DNA of 64,000 nt from Sphingobacterium griseoflavum (GTDB lineage Bacteria > Bacteroidota > Bacteroidia > Sphingobacteriales > Sphingobacteriaceae), in contig NZ_BNAF01000002.1 of the NCBI RefSeq assembly GCF_014653155.1, positions 1-64,000 on the forward strand. The letters run 5' to 3'. The position numbers were made by a program, and so were the translations under genes. The notes beneath the pieces were generated by a model, which saw nothing but the letters and a program-made list of their open reading frames with translations, was not told the origin of the DNA and searched no databases. Positions 8,189 to 16,524 of the stretch are shown piece by piece (positions within the stretch are counted from its first letter, which is position 1; the number at the start of each line of letters is the position of its first letter).

Positions 8189-9994
8189 CTAATATTTAGA
8201 CCGCGAAGCTTGCTTCTTTCCGGAGAAATCTCGGAAGCCACCTGAATCTCTCCGATCTCGAGAACCTCTTCTGTCGCCTCCGCCACGGTTGCGATCACGA
8301 TCGCCGCCACGACTTCTATCGCCACCACGTGAACGTCCACTGCGGCCTTCAGAACGACCACCACCAGCTTCACCAGAAACCTCGATACGTACCTGACGAC
8401 CGTTAAAGTCGACACCTTTGAATCCTTCAAACACTTTGTTCACTTCGGCGTCTTCCACCTCGAAGAACGTAAACACGCCTTTCAAATCGATTTTACCAAT
8501 GGACTTACCGGAGATCTTAGCCGTGTTGCATATGAAGCCCAATATATCTCCACGAGTGAATTCATCTACCGAACCTAGATTCATGAATAAACGGGTATAC
8601 CCTCTCGAGGAACGCATCGAACGTTCGCCACGATCACCGCGATCACCGTCTCTTCTGCTATCGCGAGCATCGATATTTAAATCAGGTGCATTTTGATAGT
8701 ACTCCAAAAATCTATTGAATTCCAATGAAGCGAAACGTTTAATGATATCTTCTTTCGAAAGATCCTCCATGCTTTCCATAATTTTGGACATGAATGGTGC
8801 AATCTGTTCTTCATTGATATCAACGTTGTGCACTTTGTTGATCATTTTGAAAAGCTGCTTCTCACATACCTCGGCTCCTTGAGGAACTTCTTTCTTTTCG
8901 AAAGGTTTGCCGATGATCTTTTCAATATGACGGATTTTACTCTGCTCTTTGATATTTACCAATGAAAGAGAAATACCGGTTTTACCAGCACGTGCTGTAC
9001 GACCAGAGCGGTGTGTATAATTTTCCACTTCATCGGGCAAAGAGAAGTTGATGACGTGTGTTACATCATTCACATCAATACCACGAGCTGCAACATCTGT
9101 TGCGATCAATAATTGAAGGCTGCGCTCGCGATAGCGCTTCATTACCTTGTCGCGTTGTTGCTGCGATAAGTCACCATGCAAGGAATCAGCATTGTAACCA
9201 TCTTTTACCAAAGCTTCAGCAATCTCTTGGGTTTCAATCTTTGTACGGCAAAAAACAATACCGAAAATCTCCGGATAAAAGTCCACAATACGTTTGAACG
9301 CCGCATATTTATCTTTAGCCCTAATTAAATAGTAATGGTGTTCAATGTTTGCATTTCCTGTGTTTTTCGTCCCAACTGTAAGCTCAAAAGGACTATGCAT
9401 ATAGTTTTGTGCGATACGACGTACCTCTTTTGGCATAGTAGCGGAGAACAACCAGGTTTTCTTCGTGTCAGGCGTTTCCGAAAGAATATTGTTGATATCC
9501 TCCTGGAATCCCATGTTCAACATTTCATCCGCTTCATCCAACACCACATATTTGACGTCGGAAAAATCGATGGCCTTACGGCCGATGATGTCTAACATAC
9601 GGCCGGGAGTAGCAACGACAATCTGCACTCCACGACGGATTTGACGCAATTGATCCGAAATGTTTGCGCCACCATAAACAGCGACCACATGTACATTATC
9701 AATGTACTTTGCGAATTTCTCTAAATCTTTTGCAATTTGTAAACACAACTCACGAGTAGGACACAATACAAGTGCCTGTGGGTGTTTTTGAGTAAAGTCA
9801 ATTAACTCTAATAATGGAAGACCAAATGCCGCGGTCTTTCCTGTGCCGGTTTGGGCTAATCCGACAAAATCGTCGTTACCAGTCAGTAATACAGGAATGG
9901 CTTTTTCCTGGATGGGAGAGGGTTTTTCAAAACCGATCTCAGCGATGGCATTAACAACTTCATGACGGATTCCCAAGTCTAAAAATGGGTTCAT
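8189..9994 (-). CDS. deaD: DEAD-box ATP-dependent RNA helicase (DeaD/CsdA type)
   Basis: The 601-residue helicase unwinds structured RNA in ribosome assembly and mRNA turnover, notably in the cold. All core motifs are visible: the Q motif (PSPIQ, about residues 25-29), motif I AQTGTGKT (47-54), motif II DEAD (153-156), motif III SAT (184-186) and motif VI HRSGRTAR (328-335). A DbpA-type RNA-binding domain follows (about 470-548). The tail is basic and rich in Arg, Gly, Ser and Asp (RGG-like), probably disordered and RNA-binding. The gene stands alone, with a promoter candidate at 10035-10066 and a short leader holding a small hairpin (TAGGC...GCCTA). Cold-shock control through this leader is possible but not shown. 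Confidence 0.95.
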   Translation of the reverse strand: MNPFLDLGIRHEVVNAIAEIGFEKPSPIQEKAIPVLLTGNDDFVGLAQTGTGKTAAFGLPLLELIDFTQKHPQALVLCPTRELCLQIAKDLEKFAKYIDNVHVVAVYGGANISDQLRQIRRGVQIVVATPGRMLDIIGRKAIDFSDVKYVVLDEADEMLNMGFQEDINNILSETPDTKKTWLFSATMPKEVRRIAQNYMHSPFELTVGTKNTGNANIEHHYYLIRAKDKYAAFKRIVDFYPEIFGIVFCRTKIETQEIAEALVKDGYNADSLHGDLSQQQRDKVMKRYRERSLQLLIATDVAARGIDVNDVTHVINFSLPDEVENYTHRSGRTARAGKTGISLSLVNIKEQSKIRHIEKIIGKPFEKKEVPQGAEVCEKQLFKMINKVHNVDINEEQIAPFMSKIMESMEDLSKEDIIKRFASLEFNRFLEYYQNAPDLNIDARDSRRDGDRGDRGERSMRSSRGYTRLFMNLGSVDEFTRGDILGFICNTAKISGKSIGKIDLKGVFTFFEVEDAEVNKVFEGFKGVDFNGRQVRIEVSGEAGGGRSEGRSGRSRGGDRSRGGDRDRNRGGGDRRGSRDRRDSGGFRDFSGKKQASRSKY

Positions 9995-10034
9995 GAAATA
10001 AAATATACAATAGGCTCTATTGCCTAAGGCGGTG

Positions 10035-10066
10035 CAAAGATAAGGAAAATTATCGACAAAACGAAA
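10035..10066 (-). promoter_or_regulatory. promoter candidate for deaD
   Basis: On the minus strand TTTCG is followed after 19 bases by TATCTTTG, an exact TAnnTTTG match. It ends 40 bases before the deaD ATG. Confidence 0.6.
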
Positions 10067-10131
10067 GGAAGAATCATTTATATGTCATAATGCAGCACAC
10101 AAATGCCTTCATCCTCATGAATTTAGCTCCT

Positions 10132-10719
10132 TTACGCCTTAACTCGTCTACGGATAACACGGTGCAAGCGCGACTGCCTGACAGGATAGCGACGTTGCGC
10201 TGTCATATTATTGAAGACAAGCGCTACGGCAAGCAAGATCAAGCAGCCGGATAATACAGGACTCAAAACGTACCAGTACCCCATCGATGCTATTTTTGTT
10301 CCGCTACTTACCGCTATAAGCGCTGTCGCTCCACCAGGCGGGTGTAACGTACGTGTCATTTGCATCACTACGATAGCTAATGCAACAGCAGACGGGGCCG
10401 TTATCCAGATAACGTCCGGCAATACCTGCGCCACGGTAACGCCGACAATAGCGGATACGATATGTCCACCAATCAGATTTCGCGGTTGCGCCAATGGACT
10501 TTGTATAGCGCCATAAACCAAAACCGAAGAGGCTCCAAAAGAGCCTATAAGGAACACGTTTTCAGAAACCGGAAGATTCAACGACTGCAGAAAAGCAATT
10601 AAGAATATTCCTACAAAAGCGCCCGCAAAAGACCAAAAATGTTCCTTTGGATCAACAAGGGTCTCCTTGTAAAAAACATATCGGTAAACCCTTAATTGTC
10701 GCCGCAAACGTTTTCCCAC
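10132..10719 (-). CDS. HPP-family integral membrane protein
   Basis: The 195-residue membrane protein has about four hydrophobic helices and the family signature TLHPPGGATAL near residues 125-135, which names the HPP family. Plant and cyanobacterial HPP proteins have been linked to nitrite transport, but most bacterial members are uncharacterised, so I give no substrate. The start is a GTG: the frame is shared with the upstream rlmB gene, whose TAA stop lies only two codons before it, so no earlier start is possible. The 6-base spacing to rlmB indicates co-transcription, perhaps with translational coupling. The basic N-terminus (GKRLRRQLR) should stay in the cytoplasm. Confidence 0.88.
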   Translation of the reverse strand: MGKRLRRQLRVYRYVFYKETLVDPKEHFWSFAGAFVGIFLIAFLQSLNLPVSENVFLIGSFGASSVLVYGAIQSPLAQPRNLIGGHIVSAIVGVTVAQVLPDVIWITAPSAVALAIVVMQMTRTLHPPGGATALIAVSSGTKIASMGYWYVLSPVLSGCLILLAVALVFNNMTAQRRYPVRQSRLHRVIRRRVKA

Positions 10720-10725
10720 CTTTGT

Positions 10726-11502
10726 TTATTTTAGACTGCGTTGACGAATTGCTTCGTAGATGACCACAGCTGCCGATACAGATACGTTTAACGAGCCTAT
10801 TTCACCAAACATGGGTATTTTCGCTAATTTATCGGATATCCGAATCAGGTCGTCAGAAACGCCCACATCTTCAGCTCCCATCACCACACAAGTCGGCACC
10901 GTATAATTGACCTCGTAAATGGAATCATCTGTTTTTTCAGTACTTACCACCAACTGCACGCCCGATTCGATCAAAAAGCGTCCTGTTTTTCCAAGCGAAT
11001 CTTGTCGACATACGGGAATTTTATACAATGCTCCTGCTGACGTTTTGATGGCGTCCGGATTGATCTCCGCCGATCCCTTCTTTGGAACAATGATAGCGTG
11101 TATCCCTGCACACTCGGCAGTACGTGCGATAGCGCCCATATTCCGCACGTCTGTCACACCATCCAGCATCAATAAAAACGGAACCTCTCCTTTCTCATAA
11201 ATTGCAGGAAGCAAATCCTCAATATCTTGATAAACAATGGGCGAAATCACCGCGATGACGCCTTGATGGTTTTTCCTCGTAATGCGGTTAAGCTTCTCGA
11301 CAGGAACCTGTTGAAAACCAATGTTACGTTCTTTCAATAGCGCTTTAAGCTCCAAAAACAAGCTTCCACTCAAACCGCGCTGCACAAACAACGACTCGAT
11401 CTCTTTGCCGCTATCAATCGCCTCTATAACCGCACGAATACCAAAAACCATTTGATTTGTCTCTCGTCGCTCGCCTCTGTCGCGCTGTTGAAAATTTTGC
11501 AT
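10726..11502 (-). CDS. rlmB: 23S rRNA (guanosine-2'-O)-methyltransferase RlmB, TrmH/SpoU family
   Basis: The 258-residue enzyme is predicted to methylate the ribose of a guanosine in 23S rRNA (G2251 in E. coli). An N-terminal substrate-binding domain (residues about 20-95, starting VFGIRAVIEAI) precedes the SPOUT knot. The three SPOUT motifs are visible: RNMGAIARTAECAG, VVMGAEDVGVSDDL and IPMFGEIGSLNVSVSAA. Length and order fit RlmB. The closely related TrmH or TrmL activities cannot be fully excluded from sequence. The gene is followed after 6 bases by the HPP gene and preceded by a 264-base leader region with a promoter box at 11580-11587. Confidence 0.92.
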   Translation of the reverse strand: MQNFQQRDRGERRETNQMVFGIRAVIEAIDSGKEIESLFVQRGLSGSLFLELKALLKERNIGFQQVPVEKLNRITRKNHQGVIAVISPIVYQDIEDLLPAIYEKGEVPFLLMLDGVTDVRNMGAIARTAECAGIHAIIVPKKGSAEINPDAIKTSAGALYKIPVCRQDSLGKTGRFLIESGVQLVVSTEKTDDSIYEVNYTVPTCVVMGAEDVGVSDDLIRISDKLAKIPMFGEIGSLNVSVSAAVVIYEAIRQRSLK

Positions 11503-11542
11503 TGTCGAAAATTAAAACGTAAAAATAAGTGGATTGCCATTA

Positions 11543-11557
11543 GCGGGACATCCCCGC
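11543..11557 (-). other. GC-rich hairpin in the rlmB 5' leader
   Basis: GCGGG, a 5-base loop and CCCGC form a short GC-rich stem between the promoter box at 11580-11587 and the rlmB start codon, in otherwise AT-rich surroundings. It could modulate translation or be incidental. Confidence 0.3.
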
Positions 11558-11579
11558 CCCGTTGGACCATACCAGTCTG

Positions 11580-11587
11580 CAAAGATA
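11580..11587 (-). promoter_or_regulatory. promoter -7 box for rlmB
   Basis: An exact TATCTTTG (TAnnTTTG) occurs on the minus strand, giving a leader of about 70 bases before the rlmB ATG. No TTTG is visible at -33. That place is taken by the palindrome at 11596-11616. Confidence 0.5.
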
Positions 11588-11595
11588 TGAAAAAG

Positions 11596-11616
11596 TGTTA
11601 AGAGTTTTTCTTAACA
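11596..11616. repeat. 8-bp inverted repeat at the rlmB promoter
   Basis: TGTTAAGA, a 5-base spacer and TCTTAACA form a perfect inverted repeat, centred about 20 bases upstream of the TATCTTTG box. It could be an operator at the -33 position. Because CTTTTTCA follows on the minus strand, it could also be a weak terminator for dnaX transcripts 150 bases upstream. Confidence 0.45.
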
Positions 11617-11766
11617 GAATATAGAGATCAAGCCTTCAGGCGACGGAAATCTATAACGTTATATATTCAAAGTTACATTTCACATTTTTTTATAATTTAG
11701 CCAGTCAAATGAACCGATAGCTGCATTTGACGACAACTGGTATACAAATAAATGGAATGAATTGCC

Positions 11767-13581
11767 TTAACTTAAACCAAGGTTAAAGGCTTTACGGAGT
11801 GTCTCCAAAGCGGGATTCTTGGACAGCATGGCTTGATATTTTTCCTGAGATGTATAAGGCTTACGTACCTTCGTCATTTCTACCTGCACCCCTTGCAGAT
11901 CGATTGCAAAATTATTCAGTTCCACCCGCAAGTAATTCAGGATATCAATCTTCCCGACTTTGAGTTCGTCCATCTGCACGGCATTTTCAACATCTACTTC
12001 TATGGTTGTGCCGTTCAATCTGGGCGTACTGGAGGTCATAATTGTATAGAGCGTTACACGCGTGGTTTTCTTCAATCCTTCAGCGTAGCTGTTCCACTTC
12101 GATAAAAATGTATTGAGTGTCACTTCATTGTAGGCATTTCCCTGCACCAAATCGTTTTCTTCCGACTCCTCACGAGCTTTCTCCTCAAAAATGGTATTCA
12201 GGTTCGGGACATCAATAGATGATGATACCTTGCCCCATCCCCTTTTTGCGGTGTTGGTTTGCGGCGCTTCTCCAACTTCGTTTGCTATGTTGGGCCCAAC
12301 AGGCAACGGAGTGGCCCTCAGTTTTTCCGAGACAACAGTAGGAGCGCTTATGATTGGCATGGCCGCTTTAGCAACCGCAACATTAGCTGATGACGGTTCC
12401 GCAGATACTAGGGATTCTTCAGGGCGTTTTTTTTTTTGCTCAGTCGACGCTGAGGGAACAAAGTTGCCTTGTTGACTCAGTAATATAGCAGCCGATACAT
12501 GGCACATTTTCAACAAAGCCAGTTCCACTTGCAGACGTTGATTTTTGCTAATCTTGTAATTGATTTCGCATTGATTGGCGATGTTTAATGCAGAAAGCAG
12601 TAGCCCGGAACCCAACGCTTGCGATTGTTCCAAGTACTTACGTTTTATATTATCGCTTACCTCCAATAGTTTTAACGTAGCCGGTTCCTTCGAAACAAGA
12701 AGGTTTCGAATATGTGAGGCTAATCCACTGATAAAATGACCTCCATCAAAACCATTATTAAGGACCTTATCAAAAATCAGCAACGCCTGTGCCGCATCTT
12801 CTGCTGCAATACGGTCCAACAATTGGAAATAATAGTCATAATCCAGAATATTCAAATTGTCGATTACGGACTGATAAGAAATATTCTTATTCGAAAAACT
12901 CACAATTTGATCGAACATGGACAAGGCATCCCGCAAACCACCGTCCGCTTTCTGCGCGATGATATGCAACCCATCGTTTTCGTACGATATGCCTTCCTTT
13001 TGCGCTATTGCTGCAAGATGCTGCGCCATATCTTCCACCTTTATTCGGTTAAAGTCAAAAATTTGACACCGAGACAATATGGTAGGAAGGATTTTATGTT
13101 TCTCTGTCGTTGCCAAAATAAAAATCGCGTAGGATGGTGGCTCCTCCAAGGTCTTTAAAAAGGCGTTGAATGCAGCTTGCGATAGCATATGGACTTCATC
13201 AATGATGTAGATTTTGTATTTCCCAGATTGCGGTGGTATGCGAACCTGTTCGATAAGACTACGTATATCATCTACCGAATTGTTGGATGCGGCATCGAGC
13301 TCATGGATACTAAACGAATTTCCATTTTGGAATGATTTACAACTGTCACATGTCCCACAAGCTTCCACCCTTTCGGTCATGCGTTCACAGTTTATTGTTT
13401 TGGCTAAGATACGCGCGCAGGTCGTCTTTCCCACACCACGAGGCCCGCAAAAGAGAAAAGCTTGAGCCAATTGGTTATTGTGAATGGCGTTTTTGAGCGT
13501 GCCCGTAATATGCCCTTGCCCAACGACTGAATCGAAGGTTATGGGGCGATACTTACGTGCCGAAACAATAAAATTATCCAT
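11767..13581 (-). CDS. dnaX: DNA polymerase III subunit gamma/tau
   Basis: The full-length 604-residue tau is the clamp-loader ATPase that ties replicase cores together. I use the ATG at 13581 (MDNFIVSARKYRP), because the nine codons before it start at a TTG and lack family similarity. The Walker A motif GPRGVGKT lies at 46-53, the zinc-binding cysteines at 65, 75, 78 and 81, then IYIIDEVHML (Walker B) and the SRC motif. Domain III ends near residue 370. Beyond it comes a Pro/Ala/Ser-rich linker and a C-terminal tau domain. At codons 382-385 there is a run of 11 A (plus-strand T at 12427-12437). A one-base slip in either direction stops translation within a few codons and would give a gamma-like product of 387 or 390 residues. 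Confidence 0.96.
   Translation of the reverse strand: MDNFIVSARKYRPITFDSVVGQGHITGTLKNAIHNNQLAQAFLFCGPRGVGKTTCARILAKTINCERMTERVEACGTCDSCKSFQNGNSFSIHELDAASNNSVDDIRSLIEQVRIPPQSGKYKIYIIDEVHMLSQAAFNAFLKTLEEPPSYAIFILATTEKHKILPTILSRCQIFDFNRIKVEDMAQHLAAIAQKEGISYENDGLHIIAQKADGGLRDALSMFDQIVSFSNKNISYQSVIDNLNILDYDYYFQLLDRIAAEDAAQALLIFDKVLNNGFDGGHFISGLASHIRNLLVSKEPATLKLLEVSDNIKRKYLEQSQALGSGLLLSALNIANQCEINYKISKNQRLQVELALLKMCHVSAAILLSQQGNFVPSASTEQKKKRPEESLVSAEPSSANVAVAKAAMPIISAPTVVSEKLRATPLPVGPNIANEVGEAPQTNTAKRGWGKVSSSIDVPNLNTIFEEKAREESEENDLVQGNAYNEVTLNTFLSKWNSYAEGLKKTTRVTLYTIMTSSTPRLNGTTIEVDVENAVQMDELKVGKIDILNYLRVELNNFAIDLQGVQVEMTKVRKPYTSQEKYQAMLSKNPALETLRKAFNLGLS
12427..12437 (-). other. putative slippage/frameshift site (A11) in dnaX
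   Basis: In the coding sense the run reads C-A11-C, decoded as Gln-Lys-Lys-Lys-Arg in frame 0. With one extra A (or a -1 ribosomal shift) the reading becomes ACG CCC TGA; with one A fewer it reaches TAG after AAC GCC CTG AAG AAT CCC. Both shifted frames therefore end at the point where E. coli and Thermus DnaX are truncated to gamma. Confidence 0.6.
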
Positions 13582-13750
13582 TGCACGAAGATAGGAAGTA
13601 AAAACCAAAAACAGAAACTAAATGCGATGCGTAGCGGTAGCGTCGGCTGCTTTTATCAGTAAAGTCACCCCACTTTTCAGCAAGCAAAAACAGCTTCACC
13701 GGAAACTTATTCTCTCTTTAGCAGTTCTCTTATAAAACAATACAAAGCAT

Positions 13751-14581
13751 ATGTCAACAATTATAAACAAAACAGGATCGGAAGAGATTAAGCTCCATGT
13801 GGTAGATTACGGCACGGGACAACCCATCATATTGATTCACGGATGGCCATTAAGTCATAAGTCTTGGGAACGACAGATCCCAGCACTCGTGAAGGCTGGC
13901 TATCGCGTCATCGCATACGATAGACGAGGGTTCGGAGCGTCGTGCAAACCTTGGGATGGCTACGATTACGACAGCCTAGCAAGTGATCTGCACAGCATTA
14001 TCGAAGAATTGAAACTGAGTCAAGTTATCTTGGCGGGCTTCTCCATGGGCGGCGGTGAAGTGGTGCGCTACCTAACAAATTATGGAGACGCGAAGATTGC
14101 TAAAGCAGTATTGATTTCCTCCATTATCCCTGTGGTAAAGCAGCATGCAGACAACCCGGATGGTGTTCCTGCAGAAAAACTTGAAGAAATAGCGCAAGCG
14201 CTACAGGAAGATCGCGTCGGTTTTCTACAAGATTTCCATAAACAGTTCTATGGTGCAGATAAAGATGCAACAGCTGTATCGCAAGGCCAATTGGACTACG
14301 ACTTCAGCATAGCGTCCCATGCAGCCCCTCAGGCGACTATAAAAGCAGCCGATGCCTGGGCCAATACCGACTTCCGCGCCGAATGTGCTAACGTACGTAT
14401 ACCCACGTTGATCATTCACGGAAAGAAAGATGCGACAGTGCCTTTTGAAACGGCAGGACAACAAGCTCATAAGCTTATTGCCAATAGTATATTTATCAAT
14501 TACGACGACGCAGCGCATGGATTAAATATAACCCATGCCGACCGCCTGAACGAAGATTTAATCGCATTCCTTCGCGCTTAA
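13751..14581 (+). CDS. alpha/beta hydrolase, non-heme chloroperoxidase/esterase type
   Basis: The 276-residue soluble hydrolase has the full alpha/beta fold. The oxyanion motif is HGWPLSHKSW, the nucleophile Ser lies in GFSMGGGE (about residue 99), the acid is in HGKKDATVP (about residue 223) and the His is in AAHGLN (about residue 257). The pattern matches the cofactor-free chloroperoxidase/arylesterase subfamily (PF00561), whose members hydrolyse small esters and show perhydrolase activity. There is no signal peptide, so it is cytoplasmic. The physiological substrate is unknown. It is a single-gene unit, followed by a strong terminator at 14625-14676. Confidence 0.92.
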   Translation: MSTIINKTGSEEIKLHVVDYGTGQPIILIHGWPLSHKSWERQIPALVKAGYRVIAYDRRGFGASCKPWDGYDYDSLASDLHSIIEELKLSQVILAGFSMGGGEVVRYLTNYGDAKIAKAVLISSIIPVVKQHADNPDGVPAEKLEEIAQALQEDRVGFLQDFHKQFYGADKDATAVSQGQLDYDFSIASHAAPQATIKAADAWANTDFRAECANVRIPTLIIHGKKDATVPFETAGQQAHKLIANSIFINYDDAAHGLNITHADRLNEDLIAFLRA

Positions 14582-14624
14582 TTTTTTAACACGTATACCA
14601 TAGCATGCTTTGCTACCATTATCG

Positions 14625-14676
14625 AAAAGGTGATTCCCCTAAATGTACGTCAATGTACGAGGGGAAGCACCTTTTT
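14625..14676 (+). terminator. Rho-independent terminator of the alpha/beta hydrolase gene
   Basis: AAGGTG-A-TTCCCCT pairs with AGGGGAA-G-CACCTT, and the inner TGTACGT/ATGTACG words may extend the stem. A run of five T follows. It lies 45 bases past the stop codon. Confidence 0.85.
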
Positions 14677-14787
14677 CCCAAATCGTTCATAAAAGCTAAT
14701 TCACCTCTTTCCCCCACTGGTATCGATTGTAAAACTCAACAATCGCCCTCTTTGTGATGAGAGACCGCTAACACATACAAATGATCC

Positions 14788-14815
14788 CGCGATAAAACGT
14801 CGACCTTTTATCGCG
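14788..14815. repeat. isolated 10-bp perfect stem-loop
   Basis: CGCGATAAAA, an 8-base loop and TTTTATCGCG form a perfect stem. There is no T-run on either side, and the loop contains GTCGAC. It lies 110 bases past the hydrolase terminator and 150 bases before the next gene. Function is unknown: an operator, a small RNA structure or a remnant repeat are all possible. Confidence 0.5.
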
Positions 14816-14968
14816 AAGAGGCCGGCTGTACCAAAAGCAATTTTATGATCCATTCGATCGCCTCCTGATAGAAAGAAATCAAGCTTTTGGAAAAATCATA
14901 CCTGCAGGAATTGCCATTAGCAAATTTATTGTTAAATTTATATAATCATTACGTTAACTAATTGCAGG

Positions 14969-16171
14969 TTGAGATGGGTAGTGCCACATAGCTTCTTGGA
15001 AAAACTTTTCTTTTTGAGTTTTTTAGTCTATTCCAATTTTTGCAATGGACAGGAAAGCTCATTTGATTTTTTTGGAGTACCATTCACATTCCCATCAGAT
15101 ACCATCAAACATATGCCTTTTTCTGCTGACGTCAAAACGACGGCGATCAATGCCTTCTACCAAGAAATGAGCCTAAGCAACTATCAGCCTACAGTAAATG
15201 CCCTACAAGCTTTTAAAAAACAGCAGGATTTAAATGATTGGTTTTATTACCAATTGATTCGAAAACTTGCCCAATCTCAAATTTCTAAATTTGAAAATTA
15301 TAACCAGTACACCCTATTAAAATGGTTTTATCTTATAAAATCAGGCTATGATGCACGTTTGGCAACGCGTGACAACCAACTGATTTTATATGTGAGAAGT
15401 GAAGACGATATTTCTGATTTACCTTATTTCAGACTTGATAACAGCAGTTACATTTGTTTAAACTATCATGATTATGGCACATCGTTCAAGATTGATGTGC
15501 CCTACATCTTGGCAGACATTTACGATTCCTCATTAAAAAAAAACTTCAGCTATCGGGTCACCAAACTTCCATCGCTTAAATCCGAAAACTATAGGAGAAA
15601 GGACGTTGCTTTTACGTATAGGGGTAAGGTTTACAATTTCAAACTACGCATTAATGAAGAGATAAACGATATTTTCAACAATTACCCCATCGTCGACTAC
15701 AGTTCGTATTTCAACATACCGATCAGCACGGAAACCTACGATTCTTTGATTCCTGCACTACGGAATTACACCAAGAGGATGAAGGTTGAAAAGGGTATCG
15801 ATTATTTGATGCGCTTTACCCGTTACTCGTTTATGTACGAGGACGACCGTATCCTATATGGCAAAGAAAAGCGTTTGTCTCCGGAGCAAACCTTGATTAA
15901 CGAAGCAAGTGACTGTGATGACAGAGCTGCACTCTTTTTTTATCTCGTAAAAGAAATCTATAATCTCCCGATGATCGCCATCCGTTATCCCACTCATGTA
16001 ACGGTGGCTGTCCAATTTGACAAAACAATTGGCAAAGGAATACTTTACAAAGGGGAATATTACACGATATGCGAGCCCACTCCTCAAGAGACAGATCTTA
16101 ACCTTGGTGAAGTATCGGCAAGGCACGCTGCTGAACACTATGAAATTGTATATCATTATTCCCCACGGTAA
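14969..16171 (+). CDS. secreted transglutaminase-like protein, function unknown
   Basis: A 400-residue exported protein without close relatives that I recognise. A hydrophobic signal (EKLFFLSFLVYSNFCNG) stands near the N-terminus. The frame opens with TTG at 14969; another TTG at 14996, directly before Glu-Lys-Leu, is an equally possible start, and no suitable ATG is present. The C-terminal third resembles a transglutaminase/cysteine protease core: Cys316 in NEASDCDDRAALF, His343 in YPTHVTVAV, and Glu369 in YTICEPTP where an Asp (DPT) is usual. The middle region is rich in Tyr, Asn and Asp. Bacteroidota encode many such envelope proteins of unknown role. No operon partner is adjacent. The fold call is moderate and any function would be guesswork. 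Confidence 0.7.
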   Translation: MRWVVPHSFLEKLFFLSFLVYSNFCNGQESSFDFFGVPFTFPSDTIKHMPFSADVKTTAINAFYQEMSLSNYQPTVNALQAFKKQQDLNDWFYYQLIRKLAQSQISKFENYNQYTLLKWFYLIKSGYDARLATRDNQLILYVRSEDDISDLPYFRLDNSSYICLNYHDYGTSFKIDVPYILADIYDSSLKKNFSYRVTKLPSLKSENYRRKDVAFTYRGKVYNFKLRINEEINDIFNNYPIVDYSSYFNIPISTETYDSLIPALRNYTKRMKVEKGIDYLMRFTRYSFMYEDDRILYGKEKRLSPEQTLINEASDCDDRAALFFYLVKEIYNLPMIAIRYPTHVTVAVQFDKTIGKGILYKGEYYTICEPTPQETDLNLGEVSARHAAEHYEIVYHYSPR

Positions 16172-16524
16172 ACTTTATCAGGAAGTTGCTCGCCAACTTG
16201 CATACCGTCGTAAGTACCTCCGGTAATCCAAGGTGCAACCATGTTAAAAGCACAACCATATTTACGGGACGTCGTCTCTGTTCCGCATTAGATTCCGTAT
16301 GTGCCAGTATGCGCCGATTTTACATACGGATGTTATAATTCGTGCAGTGTTGCCGTTCGGGGACAAAGTACACGATCAATTATTAGCCTTTAGGCTTCGC
16401 CGGCACCACAGCGTGTCATGTGATAATCCCTATTGTATTTTTTTCGTTAGTTGCCTAGATGCAACCCAATTTCATTCGCACTTCTATGGAATTGTTTGTA
16501 ATTTGCAGCATAAAACGATGATGT
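16172..16524. other. gene-free stretch before the ABC operon
   Basis: These 353 bases contain a 9-bp inverted repeat (16294-16330) and several short GC-rich words, but no convincing ORF. A 99-codon frame here overlaps the ABC gene out of frame and looks like a shadow. A TAATTTG word at about 16498-16504, 20 bases before the ABC start codon, is close to a promoter -7 box. Confidence 0.5.
16294..16330. repeat. 9-bp inverted repeat
   Basis: TCCGTATGT and ACATACGGA are perfectly complementary and separated by 19 bases. There is no T-run. It could be an operator for the downstream ABC operon or a decayed element. Confidence 0.35.

Larger units (their letters stand above)
14582..14968. other. gene-free stretch with terminator and a perfect stem-loop
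   Basis: These 387 bases hold the hydrolase terminator (14625-14676) and an isolated 10-bp stem-loop (14788-14815). No ORF with coding character or tRNA is seen. The last 60 bases are AT-rich and probably carry the promoter of the next gene, though no clear TAnnTTTG is present. Confidence 0.6.

Noticed and set aside
10211..10516. Plus-strand ORF over the HPP gene
   Set aside because: Antisense shadow; the minus frame has the HPP motif and membrane helices.
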